From the NCBI GenBank assembly GCA_035651995.1, contig DASRER010000027.1, positions 1-64,000 on the forward strand: 64,000 nt of DNA. Direction: 5' to 3'. Below the pieces are notes generated by a model that made no database searches, was not told the origin of the DNA, and saw only the letters and a list, made by a program, of their open reading frames with translations. Positions 1-8,876 of this stretch are shown here, piece by piece (position 1 is the first letter of the stretch; each line of letters begins with the position of its first letter). Both the position numbers and the translations under genes were made by a program. The stretch comes from Terriglobales bacterium (GTDB lineage: Bacteria; Acidobacteriota; Terriglobia; Terriglobales; Acidobacteriaceae).

Positions 1-187
1 GACTCAAACGCCGTCCCCTTGCCCCACACCCCCATCCCCGCTCACCACGAGGATGGAGTTAACATCAACGTTCGTATTCAGGAGTGTGCGGAGTAAGGGG
101 GCAGGTCAGTGCGCCAAGAAGCAATCACCTCGACCTGTACATCGGCGACTCTCACGCCGTAGAACGAGTCATTATGGAGGCGAGGTG

Positions 188-949
188 ATGCAGTTGTCGT
201 GGCCAAGACGCGGGTCGGGCATGCTAGCGGCACTATTCATTGCGTTTGTATTGGGTGTTGCTGCTCCGGCGCAAGACGTGGCTCTGGCAAGCGTGAGGAA
301 TGTTCCGCCACGCCAAACCCTTCCACTGAGCGAAGCCCTTGTCACTGTCGCCTTGCACCTCCAAGATGACTATGTGCTATTCGGGCTTGATATTCGCGGC
401 GAAGATCCTACCGTCAACGTAGATTTGAGCGAGGCGGTCTCTTTGGGTACGGCATTGGCCCAGATTGTGGGACAGGCGCGGGGCTACACATATGAGGTTG
501 TCTCAGCGCACGTCGTTTCTGTCTACCCCGTTGCCAGCAAGTATGATCCTGCCGATGTGATGAACCTGCATATTGCAGCAATGAAACTAGCTTCCGTTCC
601 TGCATACGATGTTTTCGGCAACCCAGGCCGGTTCATTCCGGAACTTCAACAGTACCTGCTCCAGGGAAAACCCGTGCCGTCGTGTGGCTCTATCGGGCCT
701 GGGCTCAGATCTGCCGGTCCCGGAGTGTCGGTTGAGGTGCATTCAGCGGCCTTGCGGGATGTGCTGAACGACGTGGCGGTACACGATTCAATCTCGCCGG
801 AGCACCTGACCGGCACCTATCCGGTGGGGTGGATTCACAGGACGCGAACGGTCGGTGGAAAGACCGTTCATGAATGGTCTGCTCTCTCGACTGTCCGTCG
901 CGGATGGGAGCAAGTTCTAAAGCGGGAGTTGGCTCGGCCGAAACCGTGA
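188..949 (+). CDS. Exported protein of unknown function, secretin/TonB short-N-terminal-domain-like
   Basis: This encodes 253 residues. The start is the ATG preceded by GGAGG at 176-180 with 7 nt spacing; longer in-frame starts upstream lack a ribosome binding site. Residues 12-29 form a signal peptide ending APAQ. The next part (about 45-110) has the pattern of a short secretin/TonB N-terminal domain: an 'LSEALVTVALHLQ' helix, then 'TVNVDLSEAVSLGTALAQIV' and a 'YEVVSAHVVSVYP' strand. This resemblance is by eye only. The C-terminal part is unrecognised. Codon use is less GC-rich than in the neighbours. Nothing here assigns a function. Confidence 0.6.
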   Translation: MQLSWPRRGSGMLAALFIAFVLGVAAPAQDVALASVRNVPPRQTLPLSEALVTVALHLQDDYVLFGLDIRGEDPTVNVDLSEAVSLGTALAQIVGQARGYTYEVVSAHVVSVYPVASKYDPADVMNLHIAAMKLASVPAYDVFGNPGRFIPELQQYLLQGKPVPSCGSIGPGLRSAGPGVSVEVHSAALRDVLNDVAVHDSISPEHLTGTYPVGWIHRTRTVGGKTVHEWSALSTVRRGWEQVLKRELARPKP

Positions 950-1000
950 AGCGGGGTTGCGCATTCAAGCCTTCTGTTGGGATTGACGGGGGCAGCTCGC

Positions 1001-1304
1001 TGTCAAGCCCTCCCGCTCAGCACTTTTCGTCTAACCTCATCCAAACGCTCACAATAAAAACTTTCTGTGCCTTCCCATTCCCCCATTCGGTTTTGCTACT
1101 CTGGGAATAGGAAGTCCAGTGAGCACACTCCCGCCCCGGAACAATGCGAGATTGCGCCAAGATCGTTGCTGAAAATGCAAGCCACTGAAGGGAAATAACT
1201 TAGGATCTCGGTCCTAACGTGCCTGCTTTCATCAATTTGCGAGGTAGCGCCCGTGTAAACGGTTGAAACAAATGATGTAACTCCCGGGGGGCGGGGGGAA
1301 TCCC
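1001..1304. repeat. Intergenic element with terminal G-run, copy 1 (convergent spacer)
   Basis: This fills most of the 365-bp gap between two convergent genes. It shares landmarks in the same order with 30701-30963: TGTCAAGCCC at the left end, ACTTTTC about 20 nt later, CTTCCCATTC about 70 nt in, TGCTAC-CTGG-A about 95 nt in, a TAACT/TTAG segment, and a right-hand G-run (1286-1298, six G, C, six G). The G-run stops 16 bp from the stop codon of the minus-strand gene. It has no coding potential that I trust. I see no terminator with a clean T-tract. Confidence 0.5.
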
Positions 1305-1314
1305 ACGGCATCGC

Positions 1315-2619
1315 CTACGCCACTGGCACCGCACTCCGCTTGGGCAGCATTTCCCCGATGCGCTTCATCTGCGCGCCCACGCCCTTCAGTTTTTCCTCGA
1401 TGCGCTCGTAGCCGCGGTCAATGTGATAGACGCGGTCAATGATGGTCTCGCCGTCGGCCACCAGCGCGGCCAGCACCAGGCTGGCGGAGGCGCGCAGGTC
1501 GGAAGCCAGCACGGCGGCGGAGCTGAGCGGCGTGCGTCCACGCACCACGGCGCGGCGCCCTTCGATCCGGATGTCGGCATTCATGCGCACCAGCTCAAGC
1601 GCGTGCATGAAGCGGTTCTCGAAGATGTTCTCCGTGATCACCGACGTGCCCTCCGCCTGCGTCGCCAGCGCCATGTACTGCGCCTGCATGTCGGTGGGGA
1701 AGCCGGGATACTCCTCGGTCACAATGTCGCTGCCTTTCAGGCCGCCGTCGGAGGAAACGCGAATCGTGTCGGGCCCGCCCGGACGGATCTTCACGCCGAC
1801 TTCCTCCAGCTTTTGAAGCAGCGCGCCCAAATGCCGCGGCTCACAGCCGGCCACCATCAGGTCGCCGCCGGTGAGCGCGCCGGCGACGACGAACGTTCCC
1901 GCTTCGATCCGATCGGGAATGATCCGGTGCTTGGCGCCGCCCAGCCGATCCACGCCCTTGATGCGGATGGTCGACGTCCCCGCGCCCTCGACCCTGGCGC
2001 CCATCTTGTTCAGCAGCGCCGCCAGGTCTGAGACTTCAGGCTCGCGCGCGCAGTTTTCCATCACGGTTTCGCCGTCGGCGAGCGTGGCCGCCATCATCAG
2101 GTCCTCGGTGCCGGTCACGGTGATCTTGTCGAAAACGATGTGACCGCCCCGCAGCCGCTCGGCATACGCTTCGATGTATCCGTGCTGTTGTGTGATCGTC
2201 GCGCCCAGCTTTTCCAGGCCCTTGATGTGCAAATCAATCGGCCGCGCTCCGATGGCGCATCCGCCGGGCAGCGAGACGCGCGCCCGCTTCATGCGCGCCA
2301 CCAGCGGCCCGAGGACGAGCGTCGAAGCGCGCATCGTCTTCACGATCTCGTACGCTGCCTCCGCGTCTTCTTTCAGCTTGCGGCACTGGATGGTCGTGCG
2401 ATGGTGCGCGCGTCCGTATCCGAGCTCGACTTCGGCGCCCAGCGCAACCAGCAGGCGTCGCTCGGTGCGAATGTCGTTCACGTCGGGAATGTTTTCCAGC
2501 ACCACCGGCTCATCGCTCAAAATGGCGGCTGCCATCGCCGGCAGCGCCGCATTCTTCGCGCCCGAGACGCGAATGGTGCCGATCAGCGGGTTGCCGCCCC
2601 GGATGACGAACTTATCCAT
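1315..2619 (-). CDS. murA: UDP-N-acetylglucosamine 1-carboxyvinyltransferase MurA
   Basis: MurA transfers enolpyruvate from PEP to UDP-GlcNAc, the first committed step of peptidoglycan synthesis in the cytoplasm. The 434 residues match the usual family length. Lys22-Asn23 lie in the 'SGAKNAALP' motif, and the catalytic Cys121 lies in '[11 protein letters not shown]', so a fosfomycin-sensitive Cys enzyme is expected. The '[13 protein letters not shown]' motif carrying the catalytic Asp is intact. It lies about 190 bp downstream of murQ on the same strand, so salvage and de novo synthesis of the same sugar are encoded together. The C-terminal tail after '[14 protein letters not shown]' is short and variable. 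Confidence 0.97.
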   Translation of the reverse strand: MDKFVIRGGNPLIGTIRVSGAKNAALPAMAAAILSDEPVVLENIPDVNDIRTERRLLVALGAEVELGYGRAHHRTTIQCRKLKEDAEAAYEIVKTMRASTLVLGPLVARMKRARVSLPGGCAIGARPIDLHIKGLEKLGATITQQHGYIEAYAERLRGGHIVFDKITVTGTEDLMMAATLADGETVMENCAREPEVSDLAALLNKMGARVEGAGTSTIRIKGVDRLGGAKHRIIPDRIEAGTFVVAGALTGGDLMVAGCEPRHLGALLQKLEEVGVKIRPGGPDTIRVSSDGGLKGSDIVTEEYPGFPTDMQAQYMALATQAEGTSVITENIFENRFMHALELVRMNADIRIEGRRAVVRGRTPLSSAAVLASDLRASASLVLAALVADGETIIDRVYHIDRGYERIEEKLKGVGAQMKRIGEMLPKRSAVPVA

Positions 2620-2755
2620 GAAATGGCCTGCTCAGGAGACGAAATTGGCGAGTGGCGCGCACCGGCTCTCGCACTTACGCGAAGCTAACACAGCCGGTTG
2701 TGGAAACCCTGTTAACTGCTTCTATTCTATAGACACCAGCGGTGGGCACCGAGTG

Positions 2756-2811
2756 CCGGGAACGGAGGACCGGGAACTGGAAATCGAGAACCGAGAATCG
2801 AGGACTCAGAA
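2756..2811 (-). repeat. Heptad-repeat array, consensus YCGRGAA type
   Basis: Eight uninterrupted, in-register 7-bp units occur on the plus strand, with variants such as CCGGGAA, TCGAGAA and CCGAGAA. The array ends two bases before the murQ stop codon. It is a clean single-arm example of the intergenic heptad arrays seen across the window. Confidence 0.7.
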
Positions 2812-2812
2812 C

Positions 2813-3736
2813 TTAGCCCATCGCTTGCCGAACATTCCCCTTCGCCGCCTTCAGCCGCTTCTCGGCTTCGCGGCGAGAGACACCCGCTTTCAGCATGACC
2901 AGCGCCACCGGCACGCTCTGACCGGACTCCGCGATGGCGCGCTCGGCGACGGCGCGGTCCACCCCCAGCGCCCGCTCCAGGATGCCGATGCCGCGCTCCA
3001 CCAGCTTCCGGTTCTTCAGGCGCACGTTCACCATCAGGTTGCCGTAGACGTAGCCCAGCCGCGTCATCGCGCCGGTGGACAGCATGTTCAGGACGAGCTT
3101 TTGCGCAGTGCCCGCTTTCATCCGTGTGGAGCCGGAGACGACTTCGGGTCCGACCTCCGCCACAATTGCCAATTCCGCCGCTCGCTCCAGCTGCGAATCT
3201 CGATTGCAGACAACGGCAACGGTCCGCGCGCCCTTGCGGCGCGCGTACTCCACCGCCGCCACCGTATAAGGCGTGCGTCCGCTGGCGGCGACGCCCACCA
3301 CCACATCCTTCTTATTGGGTTTCAGTCGCGCCAGGTCGCGCTCGCCATGGCGGCGCGAGTCTTCGTTGAACTCAGCGGCGCGACCCAGCGCCTTTTCGCC
3401 GCCCGCCATCACGTACCGCACCGTCTTAGGATCGGCGCCAAACGTCGGCGGGCACTCGGAAGCGTCGAGCGCGGCGATCCGTCCGCTGGTCCCCGCGCCC
3501 ACGTAGATCAGGCGCCCGCCGCGGCCGATGGCGTCGGCGATCCAGTCAATCGCCTGCGCAATCTCAGGCAATGCTTGTTCCACGGCGGCCGCGACCTTCG
3601 CGTCTTCCGCGTTGATGATGCGCGCAATCTCCAGCGCCGGTCTGGTGTCCAGTTCAGCCGACGCCCGGTTCTGCGACTCCGTCGTCAGTCCACGCACTTC
3701 GGGAGCGCCCATCGCGCGACCCGCCTTGACCGTCAT
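2813..3736 (-). CDS. murQ: N-acetylmuramic acid 6-phosphate etherase MurQ
   Basis: MurQ cleaves the lactyl ether of MurNAc-6-phosphate to give GlcNAc-6-phosphate and D-lactate, the key cytoplasmic step of MurNAc recycling. The 307-residue protein has the N-terminal 'LTTESQNRAS' signature, the SIS-domain phosphosugar loop 'GAGTSGRIAALDASE' with the catalytic Glu, and the C-terminal helical 'KAGVSRREAEKRLKAAKGNVRQAMG' region of the family. Its ATG overlaps the stop of the upstream serine hydrolase by 4 bp (ATGA), indicating a shared transcript. No murR regulator, PTS permease or MurNAc kinase is visible in the window, so the source of the 6-phosphate is open. Confidence 0.95.
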   Translation of the reverse strand: MTVKAGRAMGAPEVRGLTTESQNRASAELDTRPALEIARIINAEDAKVAAAVEQALPEIAQAIDWIADAIGRGGRLIYVGAGTSGRIAALDASECPPTFGADPKTVRYVMAGGEKALGRAAEFNEDSRRHGERDLARLKPNKKDVVVGVAASGRTPYTVAAVEYARRKGARTVAVVCNRDSQLERAAELAIVAEVGPEVVSGSTRMKAGTAQKLVLNMLSTGAMTRLGYVYGNLMVNVRLKNRKLVERGIGILERALGVDRAVAERAIAESGQSVPVALVMLKAGVSRREAEKRLKAAKGNVRQAMG

Positions 3737-4854
3737 GCCAGCGCCTCCACTACCGCGTCGTGAAAGGCCGGACGCACCTGCTTGATCGCCTGCGAACTGC
3801 GGTCAGGCCAGGTCCGGTTGGTCAGCAGCGCCACCGCCAGCCGGCGCTCGGGATCGATCCACAGCGACGTGCCGGTGTAACCCAGGTGTCCGAATGCGCG
3901 TTCGGAAAAATACTTTCCCGACTGCGAAACCGGCCGCGAGGGCGTGTCCCAGCCAAGCGCGCGCGTCGTGCCTGCGGGCGAGGCTTGCCGTCGCGTGAAC
4001 AGTTCGAGGGTTTCTCGGCGCACCAGCGGCGATCCTCCTTCCAGCAGGACGTGCGCGAAGTGGGCCACGTCGCCGGCACTCGAGAATACTCCGGCGTGTC
4101 CCGCCACGCCGCCCATCACCCACGCATTCTCGTCGTCGACCTCGCCCTGTACCACCCTATGCCGGAAATCGAGGTCCTCCACCGTGGGAGGGAATTGCTG
4201 ACACATCTGCTCGGCCGGGCGAAACAACGTCTTGGTCATGCCGAGCGGCCCAAAGACCTCGCGGCGGCAGAAGCTGCTCAGGGCATTTTCCGCGGGCCCT
4301 TCGCCGGCAACACGCGCCAGTATTTCCCCCAGAATGATGAAGCCAATGTCGCTGTACTCGGCGCGCGTGCCGGGATCGGCTTCCAGCGGCAACTTGTAGG
4401 CCGCCTCCAGCAAGGTTTCGCGTGAGCGCGCCTGTTCGAACAGGCGCGCATACGCCGGAAGTCCGGAGGAATGCGCCAGCAGCATGCGCACCGTTACCCG
4501 GTCGCGCCTGGGATCGGCGACATCCGCAAATTCCGGGACCACGGCGCGCACCGCCACGTCGAGGTCCAGTAGGCCGCGCTCGTAGAGCAGCATCGCCATG
4601 GCGGTCGTCGCCACCACTTTGCTGACCGACGCCAGATCGTACATCGTCTCAGCCCCGACCCGCCGGGCGTCATCGGCGTAGGTAAACCTTCCAAAGCCGC
4701 GCAGCGCCACCATTCGGCCCGCGTGCACCACCGCGACGGCGGCCCCCGGAAAGGCGCGTGCGGCGATCGCGCCGTTGATCACGGCGAAGGCGCGGGCGAA
4801 GCGCTGGTCCTGCCCGGCAACGCTCAGTTGTGGCTGCAAGATGGCGCGCGACAT
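3733..4854 (-). CDS. Beta-lactamase-fold serine hydrolase, AmiE-like
   Basis: This 373-residue enzyme belongs to the serine beta-lactamase/class C superfamily. The nucleophile motif is S76-V-S-K79, the second motif is Tyr-Ser-Asp in 'AEYSDIGFIILGE', and a C-terminal 'GYTGTSLW' replaces the KTG box. No signal peptide is obvious. In Bacillus the homologous amiE is clustered with murQ and namZ and removes the peptide from MurNAc-peptides. Translational coupling to murQ here and a second copy fused to NamZ at 8877 support the same role by inference. Esterase or D-aminopeptidase activity cannot be excluded. AGGA lies close upstream of the ATG. Confidence 0.8.
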   Translation of the reverse strand: MSRAILQPQLSVAGQDQRFARAFAVINGAIAARAFPGAAVAVVHAGRMVALRGFGRFTYADDARRVGAETMYDLASVSKVVATTAMAMLLYERGLLDLDVAVRAVVPEFADVADPRRDRVTVRMLLAHSSGLPAYARLFEQARSRETLLEAAYKLPLEADPGTRAEYSDIGFIILGEILARVAGEGPAENALSSFCRREVFGPLGMTKTLFRPAEQMCQQFPPTVEDLDFRHRVVQGEVDDENAWVMGGVAGHAGVFSSAGDVAHFAHVLLEGGSPLVRRETLELFTRRQASPAGTTRALGWDTPSRPVSQSGKYFSERAFGHLGYTGTSLWIDPERRLAVALLTNRTWPDRSSQAIKQVRPAFHDAVVEALA

Positions 4855-5299
4855 TTTTCCTGGTCGAACGGAAGTACTGTATCAGCCCCGCGGTGCAGCG
4901 TCCGAAATCGGCGCCAGGTTCCGAAATCAGTCAGCCTCTTGTCGCAAATCGAAGCTGGGCCCAAACCGGTCACACAAGGGGTGAAGGCGTCATCCTCGGT
5001 GGCTATGGGCATACGGCGCAACCACATAAACCAAAGTACAAGATATGGAATGGGACTAGCTGCTCTTCTACAGAAATGCGTATTCAGGCCCTCCCGGTAG
5101 GTGCCTGATTCCTCCTAAGCTGCTGATTTCAAAGCTCAATATTGAGCAGCATTGGTCACCCACGTGCATCAACTCGCACCCGGAAGAGTCCCCAATACGC
5201 TTCAAACCTGCCCTTTCCCCGGGCACCTACCGGAAGCAGGCTGAAGTCATAGAGGCAGAAAAGAAGGAAATGAGCCATTCACACGCTCAAGGAGGCAGC
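4855..5299. promoter_or_regulatory. Divergent control region of the serine hydrolase-murQ run and the TonB receptor
   Basis: This 445-bp spacer holds two notable symmetric sequences on the receptor side. A 12-bp segment CCGGTAGGTGCC (5094-5105) recurs as its perfect inverse at 5222-5233. Between them lies the perfect 14-bp palindrome GCTCAATATTGAGC (5134-5147). The receptor's ribosome binding site (GGAGG, 5291-5295) is at the right end. A plausible -10 for the hydrolase side is GATACAGT near 4880 on the minus strand. No known riboswitch motif was recognised. Confidence 0.5.
5094..5233. repeat. 12-bp perfect inverted repeat flanking a 14-bp palindrome
   Basis: The arms 5094-5105 and 5222-5233 are perfect inverse complements separated by 116 bp. 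The AT-rich palindrome at 5134-5147 lies between them and looks like a dimeric-repressor operator. The arrangement could form a looped leader or paired operator sites upstream of the receptor gene. Confidence 0.6.
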
Positions 5300-8200
5300 A
5301 TGAGCAGACGCACCCGGTTTACCGGGACAAGGCGATTTGTTTCCCTGATTGTCGCCCTGGCCCTCGTAGTCGGGATTTCGGCGGTCGGAGCATTTGCCCA
5401 ACGCCTGGACGGTACGCTGACAGGCGTGGTCGATGACTCGACCGGCGCGGTACTTCAGGGAGCCAAGGTAACGGCCACCAACGATGGAACCGGCATCAAG
5501 AACGTGACCGAGACCACCAGCTCTGGTACCTACAACTTTCCTAACCTGCTAAGCGGCACCTACACCGTTACAGTGGAGAAGAGCGGATTCAAGCGGTACG
5601 TCCGCCGGAACGTTGTGGTCCGTTCGAACCTGGTGACGGAAGCCAACGCCCGCATGGAAGTTGGCGGCAACGAAACCACAGTTGAAGTCACGGCCGGCGC
5701 CGAGGTGGTGCAGACCACCAGCTCGACCCTGGCGGCCAACTTCGACAGCAACATGGTTGTGAACCTGCCGATTCCCACCGCGCTGGGCACGAACGGCGCG
5801 TTGAACCTGGCGACGTTCGCCCCCGGCACCACAACGCAGGGTGGCGGCGTTCTGGGCACCGGTGGTTCGATCGGCGGCGTTCGCCCGCGCTTCAACAACT
5901 TCACGGTTGATGGCGTGGACGACAACCGCGTGGACATCACCGGTCCGCAGTCGAACGTAATTCCTGACGCGATTGCCGAATTCAACCTGATCACCAACCA
6001 GTTCAGCGCCGAGTACGGCCACTCGGCCGGCGGCCAGTTCGCTACCGTTACCAAGTCGGGAACGAACAACTGGCACGGCACCGCCTCGTGGACCACGAAC
6101 AACCGCAACTTCAATGCCTTCGACAACATTCAGAAGGGTGCTTGCCCCTCGACCGGTCCCTGCGAGAAGCCTCGCACGGACTTCAACGTGGGCAGCGGCA
6201 CCGTCGGCGGCCCCATCATCAAGAACAAGCTGTTCATCTTCGGCGCCTACCAGCGCACGTTCGCCGGCTTCAGCGGCACGTCCGCCTCGATGGGCGCTCC
6301 CAACGCATCGGGCCTTCAGAACCTGAACGCGCTCGCCGAAGACCAGGCTGTGAAAGACATCCTGGCGCAGTTCCCGAATGCTACCGGCACGGTGGGCACT
6401 ACCAACGTGACCAACACTCGTACCGGCGTCACTCTGCCGGTGCAGATTGGCACGTTCAACGCGCTGCTGCCTGCCTTCTACAACGAGCACGACTACCACA
6501 TCAACGGCGACCTGAATATCGGTAAGCACCAGTTCCGCACGCGCTACCTCTATAACCGGCAGCGCCAGCCCGATATCTTCGGTCAGCCCTCGCAGTTCAT
6601 CGGTTCCCAGTTCTTCAACGTTCACAAGGCGACCGTTACCGACGTGTGGGCCATCACGGACCGCTTTATCAACGACGTCCGTGCCAGCTACACCCGCCAG
6701 TTCAACGGCTTCGCTGTTCCCAGCCCGTTTGAGAACTTCCCCAACGTGCAGATCAACGATCCCGCGTTGTCGAACTTCCTGATCGGTCCGGACGGCAACG
6801 CCCCGCAGGGCGGCGGCCAGAACGTGTACCAGCTGCTCGACCAGATGTCCTACATCAAGGGTCATCACTCCTTAAAGTGGGGCGCCGAGTCGCGCCGCTG
6901 GATCGCGCCGGCCGTGTTCCTGCCCCGCGCCCGCGGCGAGTGGCAGTACTCGACGCTGGGTAATCTGATCAACGACACGGTGCCGATCGACTTCGCCAAG
7001 CGCGGAGCCGGCAGCGGCCAGACCGACGGCAATCAGACGGCCGCCTTCGGCTTCGTCCAGGATGACTGGAAGATCACGCCGCGCGTCACCGTGAACCTGG
7101 GTATCCGTTACGAGTGGTTCGGCATTCCGAACATGGCGCGCACGCAAGCGCTCAACGCCATCTCGACCCTGCCGAATTCACCGTTCAACTTCCGCGTGCC
7201 GGTTTCCGACACCAACAACTGGGCGCCCCGCTTCGGGTTCGCCTGGGACGTGTTCGGCGACGGCAAGACGGCCCTGCGCGGCGGCTTCGGCGTTTCTTAC
7301 GACGTCTTCCCGCAGAACTTCCCGTCACTCCAGTTGCCTCCGCAGTTGCAGTCCGAGCAGGATCCGGACATCACCTGCAGCCTTCCTGGCCGTCCGTCGT
7401 GGTGCGCCAACTACAACTCCACGACGTATGCGCAAGGCGGTCAGACGGGACGCGGCTTCCTCCAGAACGGCGGTCTGCTGCAGGTCAACATCGTCTGCGC
7501 CACCCAGGCGGATTGCCGCAACAACACCCAGGGCATCATGAACGACCTCCAGATGCCGAAGGTGTTCAACTGGACGCTGGGTGTTCAGCGCCAGGTCTGG
7601 AAGAACGCCAGCATCGAAGCCCGGTATCTTGGTACTCGCGGCGTCGAGCTGCTGACCCAGACGCAGTTGAACGCGCAAACCGCATTCGCTGCCGGGGGGA
7701 CGCCGATCCCGACGTTCCTGAGCACGGCTGCTGTGCCCACCACGTTCCCGGCCGGAGCACCGACGCTGGCGGCAGTGAGCGCCTTCTCGGTGCGTCCGTA
7801 TCCGCAGTTTGCAGGTCCGGTGACCGGCTTCCTCAACAACGCGTACAGCATCTACCACGGCGCATCGGCTGACTTCGTTCAGCGCATGACGCATGGTCTC
7901 TCGCTGCGCGCCAACTACACCTGGGCCCACACCATCGACACGGGCACCAACGAACTGTTCAGCTCGCTGGTCAACCCGCGTCGTGGTGAAGACGGGCAGA
8001 ACATCCAGCACGAGCGTGGCCGCTCGGTGCTCGATATCCGCCACAAGGGCGCCATCACCTGGGTGTATGAATTCCGCAAGATGAACACCAGCAACCCGCT
8101 GATGAAGGCCCTGCTGGACGGCTGGGAGTGGAACGGTACCTACCTCATCCAGACCGGTCAGCCGGTCAACGCTCGCTCGGCAACGGACACCAACCTGAAC

Positions 8201-8707
8201 AAGGACTCCGCGGGTGACCGCGCCATCCTGAATCCGGCTGGCGATCCGTTCAAGTCGACCGACGTCAACCTGGTCTGCTGGAACGGCACCACGCGGTCCA
8301 TCGTGTCGCCCGGCACCGGTTGCGCCGGCGGCGCGGCGCAGGTTGTGGGTTATGTGGCAGTGGATCCGACGGCCGGCTTCGTCCGTGCCCGGGCGGGTAC
8401 TCTGACCAACACCGGCCGCAACACGCTCACCAGCGATGGCCGCAACAACTGGGACATGAGCTTCTTCAAGAACTATCACTTCGGTGAAACGAAGAACCTC
8501 CAGTTCCGGGCGGAATTCTTCAACATCTTCAACCACCGCCAGTACAGCTTCGCCAACCCGGGCGTGTTCGCCATCGCGGGCATCGACTCTTCGGCTATCG
8601 ACGCCGAGAGCTTCGTGGACGTGAACGGCAACCCGAACTTCCGTAACCCGAAGCAGCTGAACGGTGGCTCGCGCAACATCCAGTTCGGGCTGAAGTTCAT
8701 CTTCTAA
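5300..8707 (+). CDS. Oar-type TonB-dependent receptor with N-terminal CarboxypepD_reg-like domain
   Basis: This is a 1135-residue outer-membrane receptor, expected to import large or scarce substrates (glycans, siderophores, peptides) using TonB energy. Residues 1-34 are a signal peptide ending FAQ. Residues 36-122 form the carboxypeptidase-regulatory-like Ig fold ('GVVDDSTGAVLQGAKVTA', 'GTYNFPNLLSGTYTVTVEKSGFKR'). A plug domain with 'GGQFATVTKSGTNNWHG' follows, then a long beta-barrel ending in the terminal aromatic of 'FGLKFIF'. The start with GGAGG at 5291 is preferred over an in-frame ATG at 5270. An excellent terminator follows. Adjacent NamZ and AmiE-like genes make muropeptides or glycans a reasonable but unproven substrate guess. 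Confidence 0.92.
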   Translation: MSRRTRFTGTRRFVSLIVALALVVGISAVGAFAQRLDGTLTGVVDDSTGAVLQGAKVTATNDGTGIKNVTETTSSGTYNFPNLLSGTYTVTVEKSGFKRYVRRNVVVRSNLVTEANARMEVGGNETTVEVTAGAEVVQTTSSTLAANFDSNMVVNLPIPTALGTNGALNLATFAPGTTTQGGGVLGTGGSIGGVRPRFNNFTVDGVDDNRVDITGPQSNVIPDAIAEFNLITNQFSAEYGHSAGGQFATVTKSGTNNWHGTASWTTNNRNFNAFDNIQKGACPSTGPCEKPRTDFNVGSGTVGGPIIKNKLFIFGAYQRTFAGFSGTSASMGAPNASGLQNLNALAEDQAVKDILAQFPNATGTVGTTNVTNTRTGVTLPVQIGTFNALLPAFYNEHDYHINGDLNIGKHQFRTRYLYNRQRQPDIFGQPSQFIGSQFFNVHKATVTDVWAITDRFINDVRASYTRQFNGFAVPSPFENFPNVQINDPALSNFLIGPDGNAPQGGGQNVYQLLDQMSYIKGHHSLKWGAESRRWIAPAVFLPRARGEWQYSTLGNLINDTVPIDFAKRGAGSGQTDGNQTAAFGFVQDDWKITPRVTVNLGIRYEWFGIPNMARTQALNAISTLPNSPFNFRVPVSDTNNWAPRFGFAWDVFGDGKTALRGGFGVSYDVFPQNFPSLQLPPQLQSEQDPDITCSLPGRPSWCANYNSTTYAQGGQTGRGFLQNGGLLQVNIVCATQADCRNNTQGIMNDLQMPKVFNWTLGVQRQVWKNASIEARYLGTRGVELLTQTQLNAQTAFAAGGTPIPTFLSTAAVPTTFPAGAPTLAAVSAFSVRPYPQFAGPVTGFLNNAYSIYHGASADFVQRMTHGLSLRANYTWAHTIDTGTNELFSSLVNPRRGEDGQNIQHERGRSVLDIRHKGAITWVYEFRKMNTSNPLMKALLDGWEWNGTYLIQTGQPVNARSATDTNLNKDSAGDRAILNPAGDPFKSTDVNLVCWNGTTRSIVSPGTGCAGGAAQVVGYVAVDPTAGFVRARAGTLTNTGRNTLTSDGRNNWDMSFFKNYHFGETKNLQFRAEFFNIFNHRQYSFANPGVFAIAGIDSSAIDAESFVDVNGNPNFRNPKQLNGGSRNIQFGLKFIF

Positions 8708-8724
8708 TCCGGACTGCTTTACGC

Positions 8725-8756
8725 CGGGGAGGGCGCAAGCTCTCCCCGATTTTTTT
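8725..8756 (+). terminator. Intrinsic terminator of the TonB receptor gene
   Basis: A 10-bp stem (CGGGGAGGGC pairing GCTCTCCCCG, one G-T pair) is capped by a GCAA tetraloop and followed by A and seven T. It begins 18 bp after the stop codon. This is a textbook Rho-independent terminator. Confidence 0.93.
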
Positions 8757-8820
8757 CTCCCTTTCGTGTCCTTTGTTTCGCTTGGTGTCCTTTGTGTTTA
8801 GGCCTTTGGTCTTCGGTCCC
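8757..8820. repeat. Degenerate CCTTTCGTGT/CCTTTGTGT repeat array
   Basis: Immediately after the terminator T-tract come several TTTCGTGTCC/TTTGTGT-like units with 8-9-bp spacing, then CTTTGGT-CTTCGGT heptads. The same TTCGTGTCCTTTGTG wording recurs at 21529, 23010, 23754, 24537, 26932 and 55434. Confidence 0.55.
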
Positions 8821-8876
8821 CACCACCCGATTGCACAAACCGCCCGCATGCCTCACAATCGGCTGTTCACGCCAGC

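Noticed and set aside
2174-3763. 529-codon plus-strand frame across murA and murQ
   Set aside because: Both minus-strand genes carry intact active-site motifs. The plus-strand product is Arg/His/Gln-rich and crosses an intergenic repeat.
4855-5299. Cobalamin or other riboswitch before the TonB receptor
   Set aside because: No B12-box or other riboswitch core was found. The symmetric sequences look more like operators.
5549-6868. 439-codon frame antisense to the TonB receptor
   Set aside because: It lies wholly within a clearly coding receptor gene. The Val/Gly/Arg-rich product shows no recognisable domain.
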